A stretch of 6,994 nt of DNA from an uncultured Planctomycetaceae bacterium (GTDB taxonomy: Bacteria > Planctomycetota > Planctomycetia > Pirellulales > Pirellulaceae). This document shows positions 1-6,251 of this stretch, in pieces. A program made the translations under genes and the position numbers. Location: assembly GCA_903927685.1 (NCBI GenBank), contig CAIYOB010001663.1, positions 1 through 6,994 on the forward strand. Reading direction: 5' to 3'. Position 1 is the first letter of the stretch. The number at the start of each line of letters is the position of its first letter. The notes beneath the pieces are model-generated. The model did no database searches. It was not told the DNA's origin and was given only the letters and a program-made list of their open reading frames with translations.

Positions 1-1
1 G

Positions 2-961
2 TCACGGCTTTGTGGTGCACACGCCTCGCGCACAGGCACGCGGTCTCGTCGTTTGGTCTCCCACCGCGTGCTGTGCGTCGAGGGACTTGAGGGACGGCTG
101 CTCCTGAATGCGGACGCCTGTGGACCCGTTGCTGACGTTCCGGCAGAGACCGGTTCGGCCGGCGCGGAAACGGTCGTCGGCTCGCCTCTCGCGAGCCAGT
201 CAGCGGACACGAACGCGGGCCAGTCGACCGGCCATAAGTCGACGGGGCTTGTTCTGAACCTCGGCCATCTCAAACAGTCCGAACACGATCACGCCGGTTC
301 GAGACGGTCCAGGGGCGAGCGAGGGGAAGGTGAGGATCGAGGCCGGAACCGGCGTTGGGAGGCTCCGCAAGCCCTGCGTGGATGGCGGGAGGGGCGCGGC
401 CGGGATAGGACGGAGACGGACGTGACGCAGCGAGCTGACGCGGTCCGGGCTGTCGTCGCAATCTTCGCGGAACTTGGGCGGACTCTTGGGCTTGATGCGG
501 CTTCGGGCGAGGTGACCCGTGGTTTTCTTCGGATCCTCGGAGGCGAGTTGTCCCCCGGGACCGTCACCGTCTTCGGGCCTTTTCTGGGTGCGAATGACTC
601 CGGCGAAAACTCGGACTCCGGCGGCGATTCCGGTGGCAGTTCCGGAGACGAGGGCTCTGGCTCTGGGGGCTCCAGCGGCGAAGGCGAGTCGAATTCCGGT
701 TCAGAGCCCTATCTCTTGACGTTTGACGCCTGGGGCGGAAGCGACGAAGTCTGGATCCTCGAAGGATCGGTTACCTACGAGGATCCGTCCGCGCTGACCA
801 TCGTGTTTCAGGGCGCTGTGACTGGCTCCACCAGCGTGGAAGCGAATGGTAGCTTCTCGTACTTCGCGACCGTGCCCGAAGGAACGAACGGGATTGTGAC
901 TGCACAGGCGTTCACTTCTGCCGGAGTCGGTTCCAACGTGGTGTACGACTGGATCGCCTGA
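2..961 (+). CDS. LEPR-XLL-type exported protein with C-terminal Ig-like domain (5' end outside window)
   Basis: The frame is open from base 2 to the TGA at 959-961. The first in-frame start inside the window is TTG at 53, without a recognisable ribosome binding site, and an Arg/Ser-rich stretch precedes it, so the true start is probably upstream. Counting from TTG 53: residues 9-21 hold VEGLEGRLLLNAD, a variant of the planctomycete LEPR-XLL motif found at the N terminus of exported proteins; residues 80-125 are very rich in Arg, Glu and Gly; 127-163 is a likely helical segment; 180-218 is a Gly/Ser/Asp/Glu linker; 219-302 looks like a beta-sandwich Ig-like domain (GSVTYEDPSALTIVF, ANGSFSY, SNVVYDW), a type often repeated in planctomycete surface proteins. 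Known for the family: export or surface display through the N-terminal motif. Inferred: a small surface or extracellular protein with one Ig-like module. The ligand and role are unknown. It could be the C-terminal end of a slightly longer protein, but the motif near the start argues that little is missing. Confidence 0.78.
   Translation, partial: SRLCGAHASRTGTRSRRLVSHRVLCVEGLEGRLLLNADACGPVADVPAETGSAGAETVVGSPLASQSADTNAGQSTGHKSTGLVLNLGHLKQSEHDHAGSRRSRGERGEGEDRGRNRRWEAPQALRGWREGRGRDRTETDVTQRADAVRAVVAIFAELGRTLGLDAASGEVTRGFLRILGGELSPGTVTVFGPFLGANDSGENSDSGGDSGGSSGDEGSGSGGSSGEGESNSGSEPYLLTFDAWGGSDEVWILEGSVTYEDPSALTIVFQGAVTGSTSVEANGSFSYFATVPEGTNGIVTAQAFTSAGVGSNVVYDWIA
595..705 (+). repeat. Low-complexity Gly/Ser/Asp/Glu-coding tract
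   Basis: The coding strand repeats short imperfect TCCGG / GGCTC / GGCGA units and encodes an acidic Gly/Ser linker between the helical middle part and the Ig-like domain of the first gene. It is likely a flexible spacer. Such tracts vary in length between strains, but that cannot be tested here. Confidence 0.6.
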
Positions 962-1019
962 TCCCAGGGCTCTCTTCAGGGGCACCGACTTACACACCCG
1001 TTTTAATGGATTCAGAACC

Positions 1020-1400
1020 ATGTCGCACGCATCATGGAGCTTTCGCGATATCACGCTCGATCGCGGCTGCCTGGACACCTCGCGTGCCCAAACGCCCGCC
1101 CAGGCGAAGCCGCCACGGCCGTCGGCGGGGACCCTGCAGCGGATTGTGCGGCGGATCTTGCGCACGCAGAGCCGCCGCACGGGGTTCGAGGCGCGGGTGC
1201 TGGACGAGGCGCGACGACTGATTGATGGTCAGCACGTCGAGGTGGCCTGCGAGACGCTTGAACGGCTCGTGGTCAGCCGGTTGCTTGGGGAACGCCACAG
1301 CGAGTGGTCCGAGTTGGCCGCCCAACCTGCCGACCCGGCTTGCCCGGCAACGCAACTGAGAGTCTTCAATTCGACGTTGGCTCTGCAACCTGCACGCTAG
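1020..1400 (+). CDS. Small basic protein of unknown function
   Basis: ATG at 1020 to TAG at 1398-1400, 126 residues. I do not recognise a family. By hand count about three quarters or more of third codon positions are G or C, matching the neighbouring genes and supporting coding. Residues 1-35 look disordered (Ala/Pro/Gln/Lys). Residues 38-95 look helical and are rich in Arg, Leu and Glu (TLQRIVRRILRTQSRR, then FEARVLDEARRLIDG and ETLERLVVSRLLGE). The tail 100-126 is again Pro/Ala-rich. There is no signal peptide and no membrane helix. No clear ribosome binding site precedes the ATG, which is not unusual in planctomycetes. It ends 31 bases before the GTG of the histidine kinase on the same strand, so the two may be cotranscribed and it could be an accessory to the kinase; that is inference from position only. 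Opposite-strand reading frames across the same DNA look less protein-like. Confidence 0.55.
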   Translation: MSHASWSFRDITLDRGCLDTSRAQTPAQAKPPRPSAGTLQRIVRRILRTQSRRTGFEARVLDEARRLIDGQHVEVACETLERLVVSRLLGERHSEWSELAAQPADPACPATQLRVFNSTLALQPAR

Positions 1401-1431
1401 TTACGACACCAGGGCTGGATAGGGATTTGCT

Positions 1432-2661
1432 GTGACTGCCACACATCCGAACGAATCTCACGCGGTAGCGATCGGGCCGGAAGTTCCAGGTTCGCTGATG
1501 GCGGGCCCCGGGCTCTTCTCGTGGCTCGATGGCTGCCAACCGTACTTGGGTCGGGGCCGCCTGAGCGGCCGGATTGTCGAGTGGTTGACGGCGGACCGGG
1601 TGTTGCCGGGCCTGCTCCTGGTCGCCTTCGCACTGGACCTGCTGGCCCCCCAGGGCCTGGCTGCGTGGTTGCTGTACGCCGTCCCGCTGGCGTGGTCCCA
1701 TCGCGGCTCACGGCTGTACTTGCCGGTGCTGCTGGCCGCGGCCGGCACCCTCTTGATGGCCTTGGCTTGCCTGCACTCCCCAGCGGACACGGCGTGGCGA
1801 CTCGAAGTGATCAACCGGGCTCTGTTTGCCGGTGCCCTCTGGCTGGCGGCCGTGTGGATGGTGCGTCATCGGCGGGCTGCGGAAGCCTTGGCGCAGAGCG
1901 AGGTCCGTTTGGTGCAGATGGCGGAATTGCTGGAGCAGCGCGTCCGGCAGCGAACGGCGCAGCTAGAGGCGGCCAATCGCGAATTGGAGGCTTTCGCGTA
2001 CTCCGTGTCGCACGACCTGCGGGCGCCGTTGCGAGCGGTGGACGGCTTTGCCCGCGTCGTGGAGGAGGAGCAAGGCGTGAATCTGAACGAAACAGCCAGG
2101 CACGCGTTGACGGTGATCCGGGACGAAACCAGCCGGATGAGCCGGCTGATCCATCACCTACTGGAACTGGCGCGAGTCGGACGGCAGGCCGTGCACGCGA
2201 TCGACACCGACATGTCCGCACTGGCCCGGGAAGCGTTTGCGCGGCTGCCGAACTCCGAGGCGGCTCCGGAGGTGGATTTCCAAGTCGGTTCCCTGCCGGC
2301 CGTCCAGGGCGATCCCACGCTGCTGCGCCAAGTCTGGAGCAATCTGCTCGACAACGCCCTCAAGTACACGCGGCGGAGGCCGCGGGCGGAGATCCGGATC
2401 GAAGGCTGGAAACACGAGGGGGAAATCGTCTACGCCGTCCGCGACAATGGTGCCGGCTTCGACATGCAGCAGGTGGACCGGCTGTTCCGAGCCTTTCAGC
2501 GCCTGCACAGTTCCGATGAATTCGAGGGCAGTGGCGTCGGCCTGGCGCTGGTCCAGCGGATCGTGCACCGCCACGGCGGACGCGTTTGGGCGGAGTCTTT
2601 CCCTGACCGAGGGGCCAGCTTCTTCTTCACCCTGCCCGTGACCGCCGACTCGGCGCCGTAG
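1432..2661 (+). CDS. Membrane-bound sensor histidine kinase
   Basis: GTG start at 1432 is supported by an AGGG (1421-1424) seven bases upstream; stop TAG at 2659-2661; 409 residues. Four hydrophobic segments at about 58-74, 76-91, 95-114 and 128-144 form the sensor/anchor, with almost no extracytoplasmic domain, suggesting sensing within the membrane or of a small ligand. Residues about 150-188 form a coiled coil (SEVRLVQMAELLEQRVRQRT). The dimerisation/phosphoacceptor domain has the H-box YSVSHDLRAPLRAVDGF with phospho-His at 194. The HATPase_c domain has the N-box LLDNALKYT (Asn308), G1 box DNGAGF (338-343), F-box LFRAFQRLH (351-359) and G2 box GSGVGL (366-371), ending in FFFTLPV. All catalytic boxes are intact, and the H-box and LFRAFQRLH pattern resembles kinases of the phytochrome/Cph1-like group, but there is no GAF, PHY or PAS domain here. 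Its role is to autophosphorylate on His and pass the phosphate to a receiver Asp. The next gene downstream carries an intact receiver and is a plausible partner (inference). The signal is unknown. Confidence 0.95.
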   Translation: MTATHPNESHAVAIGPEVPGSLMAGPGLFSWLDGCQPYLGRGRLSGRIVEWLTADRVLPGLLLVAFALDLLAPQGLAAWLLYAVPLAWSHRGSRLYLPVLLAAAGTLLMALACLHSPADTAWRLEVINRALFAGALWLAAVWMVRHRRAAEALAQSEVRLVQMAELLEQRVRQRTAQLEAANRELEAFAYSVSHDLRAPLRAVDGFARVVEEEQGVNLNETARHALTVIRDETSRMSRLIHHLLELARVGRQAVHAIDTDMSALAREAFARLPNSEAAPEVDFQVGSLPAVQGDPTLLRQVWSNLLDNALKYTRRRPRAEIRIEGWKHEGEIVYAVRDNGAGFDMQQVDRLFRAFQRLHSSDEFEGSGVGLALVQRIVHRHGGRVWAESFPDRGASFFFTLPVTADSAP

Positions 2662-2699
2662 CAACGCTCACGAGCTAACGCCCCCATTTCGGCTCCGTT

Positions 2700-2781
2700 C
2701 GTTGACGCCGAGCCGGCAGGCGACGGCGGATCAGCGGGATGCGGCCACCCCAGCCGTCGCCTGCCGGCTTGGCGTTCAACG
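2700..2781. repeat. Long imperfect inverted repeat (hairpin), arms of about 28 bases
   Basis: Left arm 2700-2727 and right arm 2753-2781 are reverse complements over 28 positions with a single one-base bulge and a single mismatch that would be a G-U pair in RNA; the core AGCCGGCAGGCGACGGC pairs perfectly. The loop is 25 bases (2728-2752). It lies 38 bases past the kinase stop. No T-run follows, so it is not a textbook intrinsic terminator, though it could still stop or protect the kinase transcript. It could equally be one copy of a dispersed palindromic intergenic element. A smaller alternative hairpin (CGGCTC at 2690-2695 with GAGCCG at 2710-2715) overlaps the left arm and would compete with it. 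Confidence 0.8.
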
Positions 2782-2832
2782 AGGACGCTATTTCGTGAAC
2801 GATGCTAGAGCGTCCGCGCACCTTTCTGGGTC

Positions 2833-2864
2833 GCGGTGACAGAATCGCTGCTGGCGCGGTGACA
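2833..2864 (+). repeat. Pair of 9-bp direct repeats GCGGTGACA next to a promoter
   Basis: GCGGTGACA occurs at 2833-2841 and again at 2856-2864, 23 bp apart, just over two helical turns. The second copy contains the -35 hexamer of the promoter for the receiver-ATPase gene. This is the geometry of a tandem operator or activator site, but no binding protein can be named and chance similarity is possible. Confidence 0.4.
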
Positions 2865-2887
2865 CTCGGCTCCGGATGCACTACAAT
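2859..2887 (+). promoter_or_regulatory. Sigma70-type promoter for the receiver-ATPase gene
   Basis: The -35 GTGACA (2859-2864) and -10 TACAAT (2882-2887) each match five of six consensus bases and are separated by 17 bp, the optimal spacing. Transcription would start near 2894, giving a leader of about 40 bases before the ATG at 2933. This argues against the in-frame ATG at 2876, which lies inside the promoter. The gene can thus be expressed independently of the upstream kinase. Confidence 0.6.
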
Positions 2888-2932
2888 CGCCGTCAGCGGT
2901 TTCGACCACACCCGATGCGCGCGAGGTGCCTC

Positions 2933-4099
2933 ATGGGTCCGCCCAAAGTCCTGATCGTGGATGACGATGCCGTCATTCGTAGCTTGCTGCGCCACACACT
3001 GGGCAGCGAATCGTACCTGCTGTTGGAGGCAGTCGACGGCCGTCAGGCGATGGAGCTTGTCGAACGGGAACGGCCCGACCTGATCCTGCTGGACATCATG
3101 ATGCCCGTCATGAATGGCCTGGCCGTGTTGCGGAGGCTCAAGGCAGAGGACCGCACCCGCGATATCCCGGTCATCATCATCACGGCCCTGACCTCCGAGA
3201 CCGATGTCGCAACCAGCCTGGAGGAAGGCGCCATCGATCACATCTCGAAGCCGTTTTCGGAGCTGATTGTGCGGACTCGGGTGCGGGCGGCACTCCGCGG
3301 CCGCGTGGCGGTTGCGGCAGTGCCGCCCGCCGTCAAATGCGGCCGGCGAATCGGCTTCATCGGCGCCAAGGGGGGCGTGGGCGTGAGCACCGCGGTGGTC
3401 AATACCGCCCTCACCATGATGTCGCCGCAACGGTCCGTCGTCATCGCTGAACTCCGGCCTTACCCAGGCACGCTCGCAACCCAACTCGGACTTCCTCCGG
3501 TGCGGCACGTGGCGACACTGCTGGACCTGCCGCCGGGGAAAGTGGATGCCGCCGCCGTCCGCAAGTGCCTGACTCTTCACCGCAGCGGCCTCCAGGTGCT
3601 GCTGGCGCCGCCGCAGGTCGACGAGCAGCGCGACCTCGCTGCCCAACAGGCCGAGGGCATCCTGAACGCGGCGGCGGAAGTCGCGGATTTTGTCCTGGTC
3701 GATCTGCCGTCCGCGCCATCCAGGGCGACTCGGACGGTCTTGCGGTCCTGCACCTTCGTCGTCGTGACGGTCGAGTTGGAAGCAACCTGCCTGGCGGCGG
3801 CCAAGTCGCTGTTGGAGGCAATTGCGGCGTGGGAGATCGATACGGATTCCGTCGGTGCCTTGCTGGTCCTGCACCATGCGTCGGCAGGGACCACGATCAC
3901 CGTCAAGCATGCCTTGACCCTGGTGGACTGCGGCCTGATCGGCGTCATTCCGCCAGCCGGTGAAGCGAACCTGGTCTCGCTGAAAAGCGCCAAACCTCTG
4001 GTCTTTTCCTCGCCGGACAGTGTCGTCGCGATGGCCTACACCGAATTGGGTGCCCGGCTCATGGCGGACAACGTGGCCACAATGAAACTGAAGCTCTAA
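2933..4099 (+). CDS. Response-regulator receiver fused to CpaE/MinD-like ATPase
   Basis: ATG at 2933 is chosen over in-frame ATGs at 2876 and 2915 because GAGG (2923-2926) lies six bases upstream and a good promoter overlaps the 2876 start; 388 residues, stop TAA 4097-4099. Residues 5-120 form a receiver domain with the acidic triad (DDD 10-12), phosphoacceptor Asp54 (LLDIMMPVMNG), Thr84 and Lys106 (SKPF) all present. Residues about 140-388 form a ParA/MinD-superfamily ATPase: deviant Walker A GAKGGVGVST with signature Lys146, and Walker B FVLVDLPS with Asp257. The usual second P-loop lysine is Val151, as is common in CpaE proteins, and the switch region normally reading D-x-D is AELRPYPG here, lacking the aspartates. 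CpaE proteins help localise Tad/Flp pilus machinery; many have a degenerate receiver, unlike this one. No pilus genes are visible, so pilus control is only one option; another MinD-type positioning role is possible. The partner is likely the upstream kinase (inference). It acts in the cytoplasm or at the membrane. It converges on the WD40 gene. Confidence 0.93.
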   Translation: MGPPKVLIVDDDAVIRSLLRHTLGSESYLLLEAVDGRQAMELVERERPDLILLDIMMPVMNGLAVLRRLKAEDRTRDIPVIIITALTSETDVATSLEEGAIDHISKPFSELIVRTRVRAALRGRVAVAAVPPAVKCGRRIGFIGAKGGVGVSTAVVNTALTMMSPQRSVVIAELRPYPGTLATQLGLPPVRHVATLLDLPPGKVDAAAVRKCLTLHRSGLQVLLAPPQVDEQRDLAAQQAEGILNAAAEVADFVLVDLPSAPSRATRTVLRSCTFVVVTVELEATCLAAAKSLLEAIAAWEIDTDSVGALLVLHHASAGTTITVKHALTLVDCGLIGVIPPAGEANLVSLKSAKPLVFSSPDSVVAMAYTELGARLMADNVATMKLKL

Positions 4100-4111
4100 T
4101 AACCTCGTGCC

Positions 4112-4144
4112 ATTCGGGCCCAGCCGCTGCCGGGCAGCCCGAGT
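4112..4144. terminator. Possible bidirectional hairpin terminator between convergent genes
   Basis: TCGGGC (4114-4119) pairs with GCCCGA (4137-4142), extendable by a wobble and an A-T pair to eight positions. The loop is 17 bases and GC-rich, with alternative inner pairing. It sits in the 44-base gap between the stop codons of two convergent genes, where a shared terminator would be expected. Neither strand shows a strong T-run, so the call rests on position and stem only. Confidence 0.35.
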
Positions 4145-6141
4145 CAATCAGCCAGTCGCCAGAGAGTGATCTTGCCGCCCGTGGTTCCGGCCGCCAATCC
4201 GTGCACGTCCGGCAGGAAGGCCAGGCAAGTGATCGGATCACCGACAGCCGCGGCTGCCGCTGGCGGCAGTTCGTGCCGTCGGCCGGTCGGGACGTCCCAC
4301 CACAGGATCTGCTCGCCGGCGCCGCAGGCCAGGCGGCGCCCGTCCGGCGAAAAGGCGATGGCCCGGACGGTTTCGACCGGAAACGAGTGCAGCGGCTCCG
4401 GCGCTGGGATCTTCCAGACGCGGATCTCATGCTCCGACGCGGTGGCCACGTGCCGGCCGTCGGCCGACAGGTCGATGGCGATGATCGGCCCCGGTTGGGC
4501 AGCGGCTTCCCACTCGCTCGCTCCCGTCCGCCGGTCCAGGATTCGCGTTTTCCCCTGCCCGTCGCCCGTGGCGATCCGGCGGCCGTCCGGCGACAGATGC
4601 AGGGCGCGAACGTCGTCTCCGAACTCGAGCCGGCCGCCCCAACGATTCTGCCCCAGATCCCAGACGAACAGCCGGGGCGGCGGGGAGCGAGCGCCCCAGA
4701 TCAAGAGCCCGTCACGCGTCAGGCATAGCCCAAGCGGCGGTCCAGGCGAGTCCCCCAGGTGACGTCTGACCCGCCCATCGAGGGTTTGCAGCTCGACAAA
4801 CTGCCGGTCGTCGAAGTTACTGAATACGGACTTCAGATCCGGCGTGATGACCAGGCCTGTCAAGCTGCGAGTCTTGGTCTCGTGCTTCCAGACCTGCTCG
4901 CCCGACAACCAGTTCCACATCCGGACAGTGCCGTCTTCCGCCGCGGAGGCCAGCAGTGTACCGGTGGGCGCGACCGCCAAGGCCGTGATGGTTCCCGCAT
5001 GCCCCTCGAGGACGCGGACGTCTCCCGACCGATGGTCCAGCCACGGGACGGTGAGCGACGGATTGGATTGGGCATCGCTCAGGGCGCCTGTCAGCTCGGT
5101 AATCCTTGGCTCGAGCCGCCGTTTGTCCGCCGGTGACAACCTCGGGCTGGCTCGCCGATACCAGGTGAGGGAACGAAAGTAGGCGTCCAGCCTCTCCACC
5201 TCGTTCGCTTTCCGCCCCCAGGCGTACCAGGCATCCGCCAACGCGAGCAGTTCGGCGGGAGTATCCGGCCGACTCGCTTCCAGTGCAGCCAGTTTGACCA
5301 ACTCCGCGTCGCTGCAACTCGACAGGTGTCGCAGACCCGCACCCCAGTCGTCCTCGACGAAGCACTCGTACTTGCCGAGCGAGGTTCGGGCCTCAGGGTC
5401 TTGGGGGGCTTCGGCCAGGACGCCCCGGGCCCGCGTTACCTCCGGGGGTTCCGAAGTTCGCCGGTCGCCCAGGAACTTCCGTCGCCAGCTCAGGAGCAAC
5501 TCGTCAAGTTCGCTCTCGCTGCCCGGCACCGGCTCGGCGGTCCGGCCCGGCGATGGCTCCGCCTCCGCTTTCGCCCCCAGAATCAGATCGACGAAGGGCC
5601 TGATATCGAGTGGGCGGGACGAGTCCGAGGCCGGCGAAGTCTCCGCAACGGGGGCCGTGGGACGGGATGGAACAGCTTCTTCTGAGGGGGGCTGGACAGA
5701 CGGAGCGTCACGGGACTGGGCCGCAGCGTCCGGCGCCGGACGCTCCCGATTCAGGAGCCACACGAGCAGGTATGCGGCCAGCACCGGCACGAGCAGCCCG
5801 CCACCGACGAGCAGGACGTCTCGGTACAGCCATCCTGGGAACAGCGTCCGCGGACGAAAGCTGGGCCGAATGTGGAGCGACGCGTCATACGCCGCCCGAG
5901 CAGCTTGATCCAGGAGACAAGTCCGAGCCGCTTCGATTTGGTCCAGCAATCGCGGCACATGATCTCCGTGCGGACCGGATGCACAGGTGCCGACGATGAC
6001 CGCCTTCCAGTGCGCCGCGTCGGCGATCACTTGCGGATTGTCCTCCCCCAGCCGGAGTCCCAACAGCCGATAATGGTTCGGCGGCTGATCCCGAGGCGGA
6101 ATCGCGAGCCATTTCTCATAGGGATCAAAGTCGTCTGCCAT
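4144..6141 (-). CDS. Membrane-anchored J-like / WD40 beta-propeller protein
   Basis: Start ATG at 6141 (reading leftward) is preceded by GGGAG (6148-6152) at six bases. A longer frame from TTG 6195 would begin inside the -35 box, so it is rejected. 665 residues. Residues 5-87 are the planctomycete J-like module (YEKWLAIPP, PPNHYRLLGL, ARTCLLDQAARAAYD); the HPD tripeptide needed to stimulate Hsp70 is absent. This module also occurs at the N terminus of planctomycete kinases and other WD40 proteins. A single membrane helix lies at about 107-130; Arg residues before it suggest the N terminus is cytoplasmic and the rest extracytoplasmic. Residues 133-205 are a Pro/Ala/Ser-rich linker. 250-355 is a helical region with FVEDDWGAGLRHLSSCSD and LADAWYAWGRK, a segment I associate with planctomycete WD40 and lectin-like proteins. 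377-665 contains seven WD-like units ending in motifs such as VRMWNW, LFVWDL, IRVWKI, LWWDVP and ITLWRL, enough for a complete propeller. WD40 propellers bind proteins; the partner is unknown. It is probably monocistronic, with its own divergent promoter. Confidence 0.92.
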   Translation of the reverse strand: MADDFDPYEKWLAIPPRDQPPNHYRLLGLRLGEDNPQVIADAAHWKAVIVGTCASGPHGDHVPRLLDQIEAARTCLLDQAARAAYDASLHIRPSFRPRTLFPGWLYRDVLLVGGGLLVPVLAAYLLVWLLNRERPAPDAAAQSRDAPSVQPPSEEAVPSRPTAPVAETSPASDSSRPLDIRPFVDLILGAKAEAEPSPGRTAEPVPGSESELDELLLSWRRKFLGDRRTSEPPEVTRARGVLAEAPQDPEARTSLGKYECFVEDDWGAGLRHLSSCSDAELVKLAALEASRPDTPAELLALADAWYAWGRKANEVERLDAYFRSLTWYRRASPRLSPADKRRLEPRITELTGALSDAQSNPSLTVPWLDHRSGDVRVLEGHAGTITALAVAPTGTLLASAAEDGTVRMWNWLSGEQVWKHETKTRSLTGLVITPDLKSVFSNFDDRQFVELQTLDGRVRRHLGDSPGPPLGLCLTRDGLLIWGARSPPPRLFVWDLGQNRWGGRLEFGDDVRALHLSPDGRRIATGDGQGKTRILDRRTGASEWEAAAQPGPIIAIDLSADGRHVATASEHEIRVWKIPAPEPLHSFPVETVRAIAFSPDGRRLACGAGEQILWWDVPTGRRHELPPAAAAAVGDPITCLAFLPDVHGLAAGTTGGKITLWRLAD

Positions 6142-6156
6142 GCCGGGCTCCCGTCT

Positions 6157-6228
6157 ATCAAGCGGACGTTGTACCCGATCCCGAAAGTTCGTCAAGCGAT
6201 CTTCGGGGCTGCGGTTTGGCCGCTTGAT
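6157..6228. repeat. Three copies of heptamer TCAAGCG / CGCTTGA across the divergent promoters
   Basis: TCAAGCG lies at 6158-6164 and 6192-6198 on the plus strand and inverted (CGCTTGA) at 6221-6227. The outer two extend to a perfect 9-bp inverted repeat, ATCAAGCGG (6157-6165) and CCGCTTGAT (6220-6228). The middle copy overlaps the WD40-gene -35 box and the third overlaps the sensor-gene -35 box. This is consistent with a shared operator, but the -35-like TTGA core is part of the repeat, so some of the similarity may be promoter similarity. Confidence 0.4.
6168..6195 (-). promoter_or_regulatory. Promoter for the J-like/WD40 gene
   Basis: Read on the minus strand, TTGACG (6195-6190) and TACAAC (6173-6168) are separated by 16 bp; the -35 matches five of six and the -10 four of six consensus bases. 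Transcription would begin near 6161, leaving a short leader of about 20 bases that still includes the GGGAG ribosome binding site before the ATG at 6141. Confidence 0.45.
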
Positions 6229-6251
6229 CGGCCTTCGCCGTTTGGTATAAA
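6224..6251 (+). promoter_or_regulatory. Promoter for the heme-sensor gene
   Basis: TTGATC (6224-6229) and TATAAA (6246-6251) are separated by 16 bp; the -10 matches five of six and the -35 four of six consensus bases. The TATAAA stands out in otherwise GC-rich DNA. Transcription would begin near 6258, about 35 bases before the ATG at 6292. It is divergent from the WD40-gene promoter. Confidence 0.5.

Noticed and set aside
595..705. Gly/Ser coding repeats as a possible CRISPR or tandem-repeat array
   Set aside because: Units are 5-9 bases, irregular, in frame and without spacers; they are explained by a protein linker.
534..788. Three GGATCC hexamers within about 250 bases of the first gene
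   Set aside because: They fall in different codon contexts at irregular spacing; most simply chance in Ser/Asp/Ile/Leu coding sequence.
1002..1007. TTTAAT as a -10 box for the small gene at 1020
   Set aside because: No acceptable -35 lies 15-19 bp upstream, and the start would be only a few bases before the ATG.
701..1180. A 159-codon minus-strand frame spanning the end of the LEPR-XLL gene and the small downstream gene
   Set aside because: It crosses two plus-strand genes, has an Arg/Cys/His-rich composition without domain features, and has no supporting start signals.
1521..2519. A 332-codon plus-strand frame within the histidine kinase gene
   Set aside because: Gly/Arg/Pro/Ala-rich shadow with no recognisable domain, while the other frame contains every histidine-kinase box.
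2876..2932. N-terminal extension of the receiver-ATPase from the ATG at 2876
   Set aside because: The extension is Arg-rich with no domain role, the ATG lies inside the likely promoter, and the ATG at 2933 has a well-placed GAGG and begins right before the receiver fold.
2675..4147. A 490-codon open frame on the minus strand opposite the receiver-ATPase gene
   Set aside because: The translation is low in hydrophobic structure, rich in Arg/Gln/His/Asp and shows no domain; the plus strand encodes an unmistakable receiver and ATPase. Long antisense frames are expected opposite high-GC3 genes.
6142..6195. N-terminal extension of the WD40 protein from TTG 6195
   Set aside because: It overlaps the promoter, while ATG 6141 has a GGGAG ribosome binding site and begins right at the conserved J-like module.
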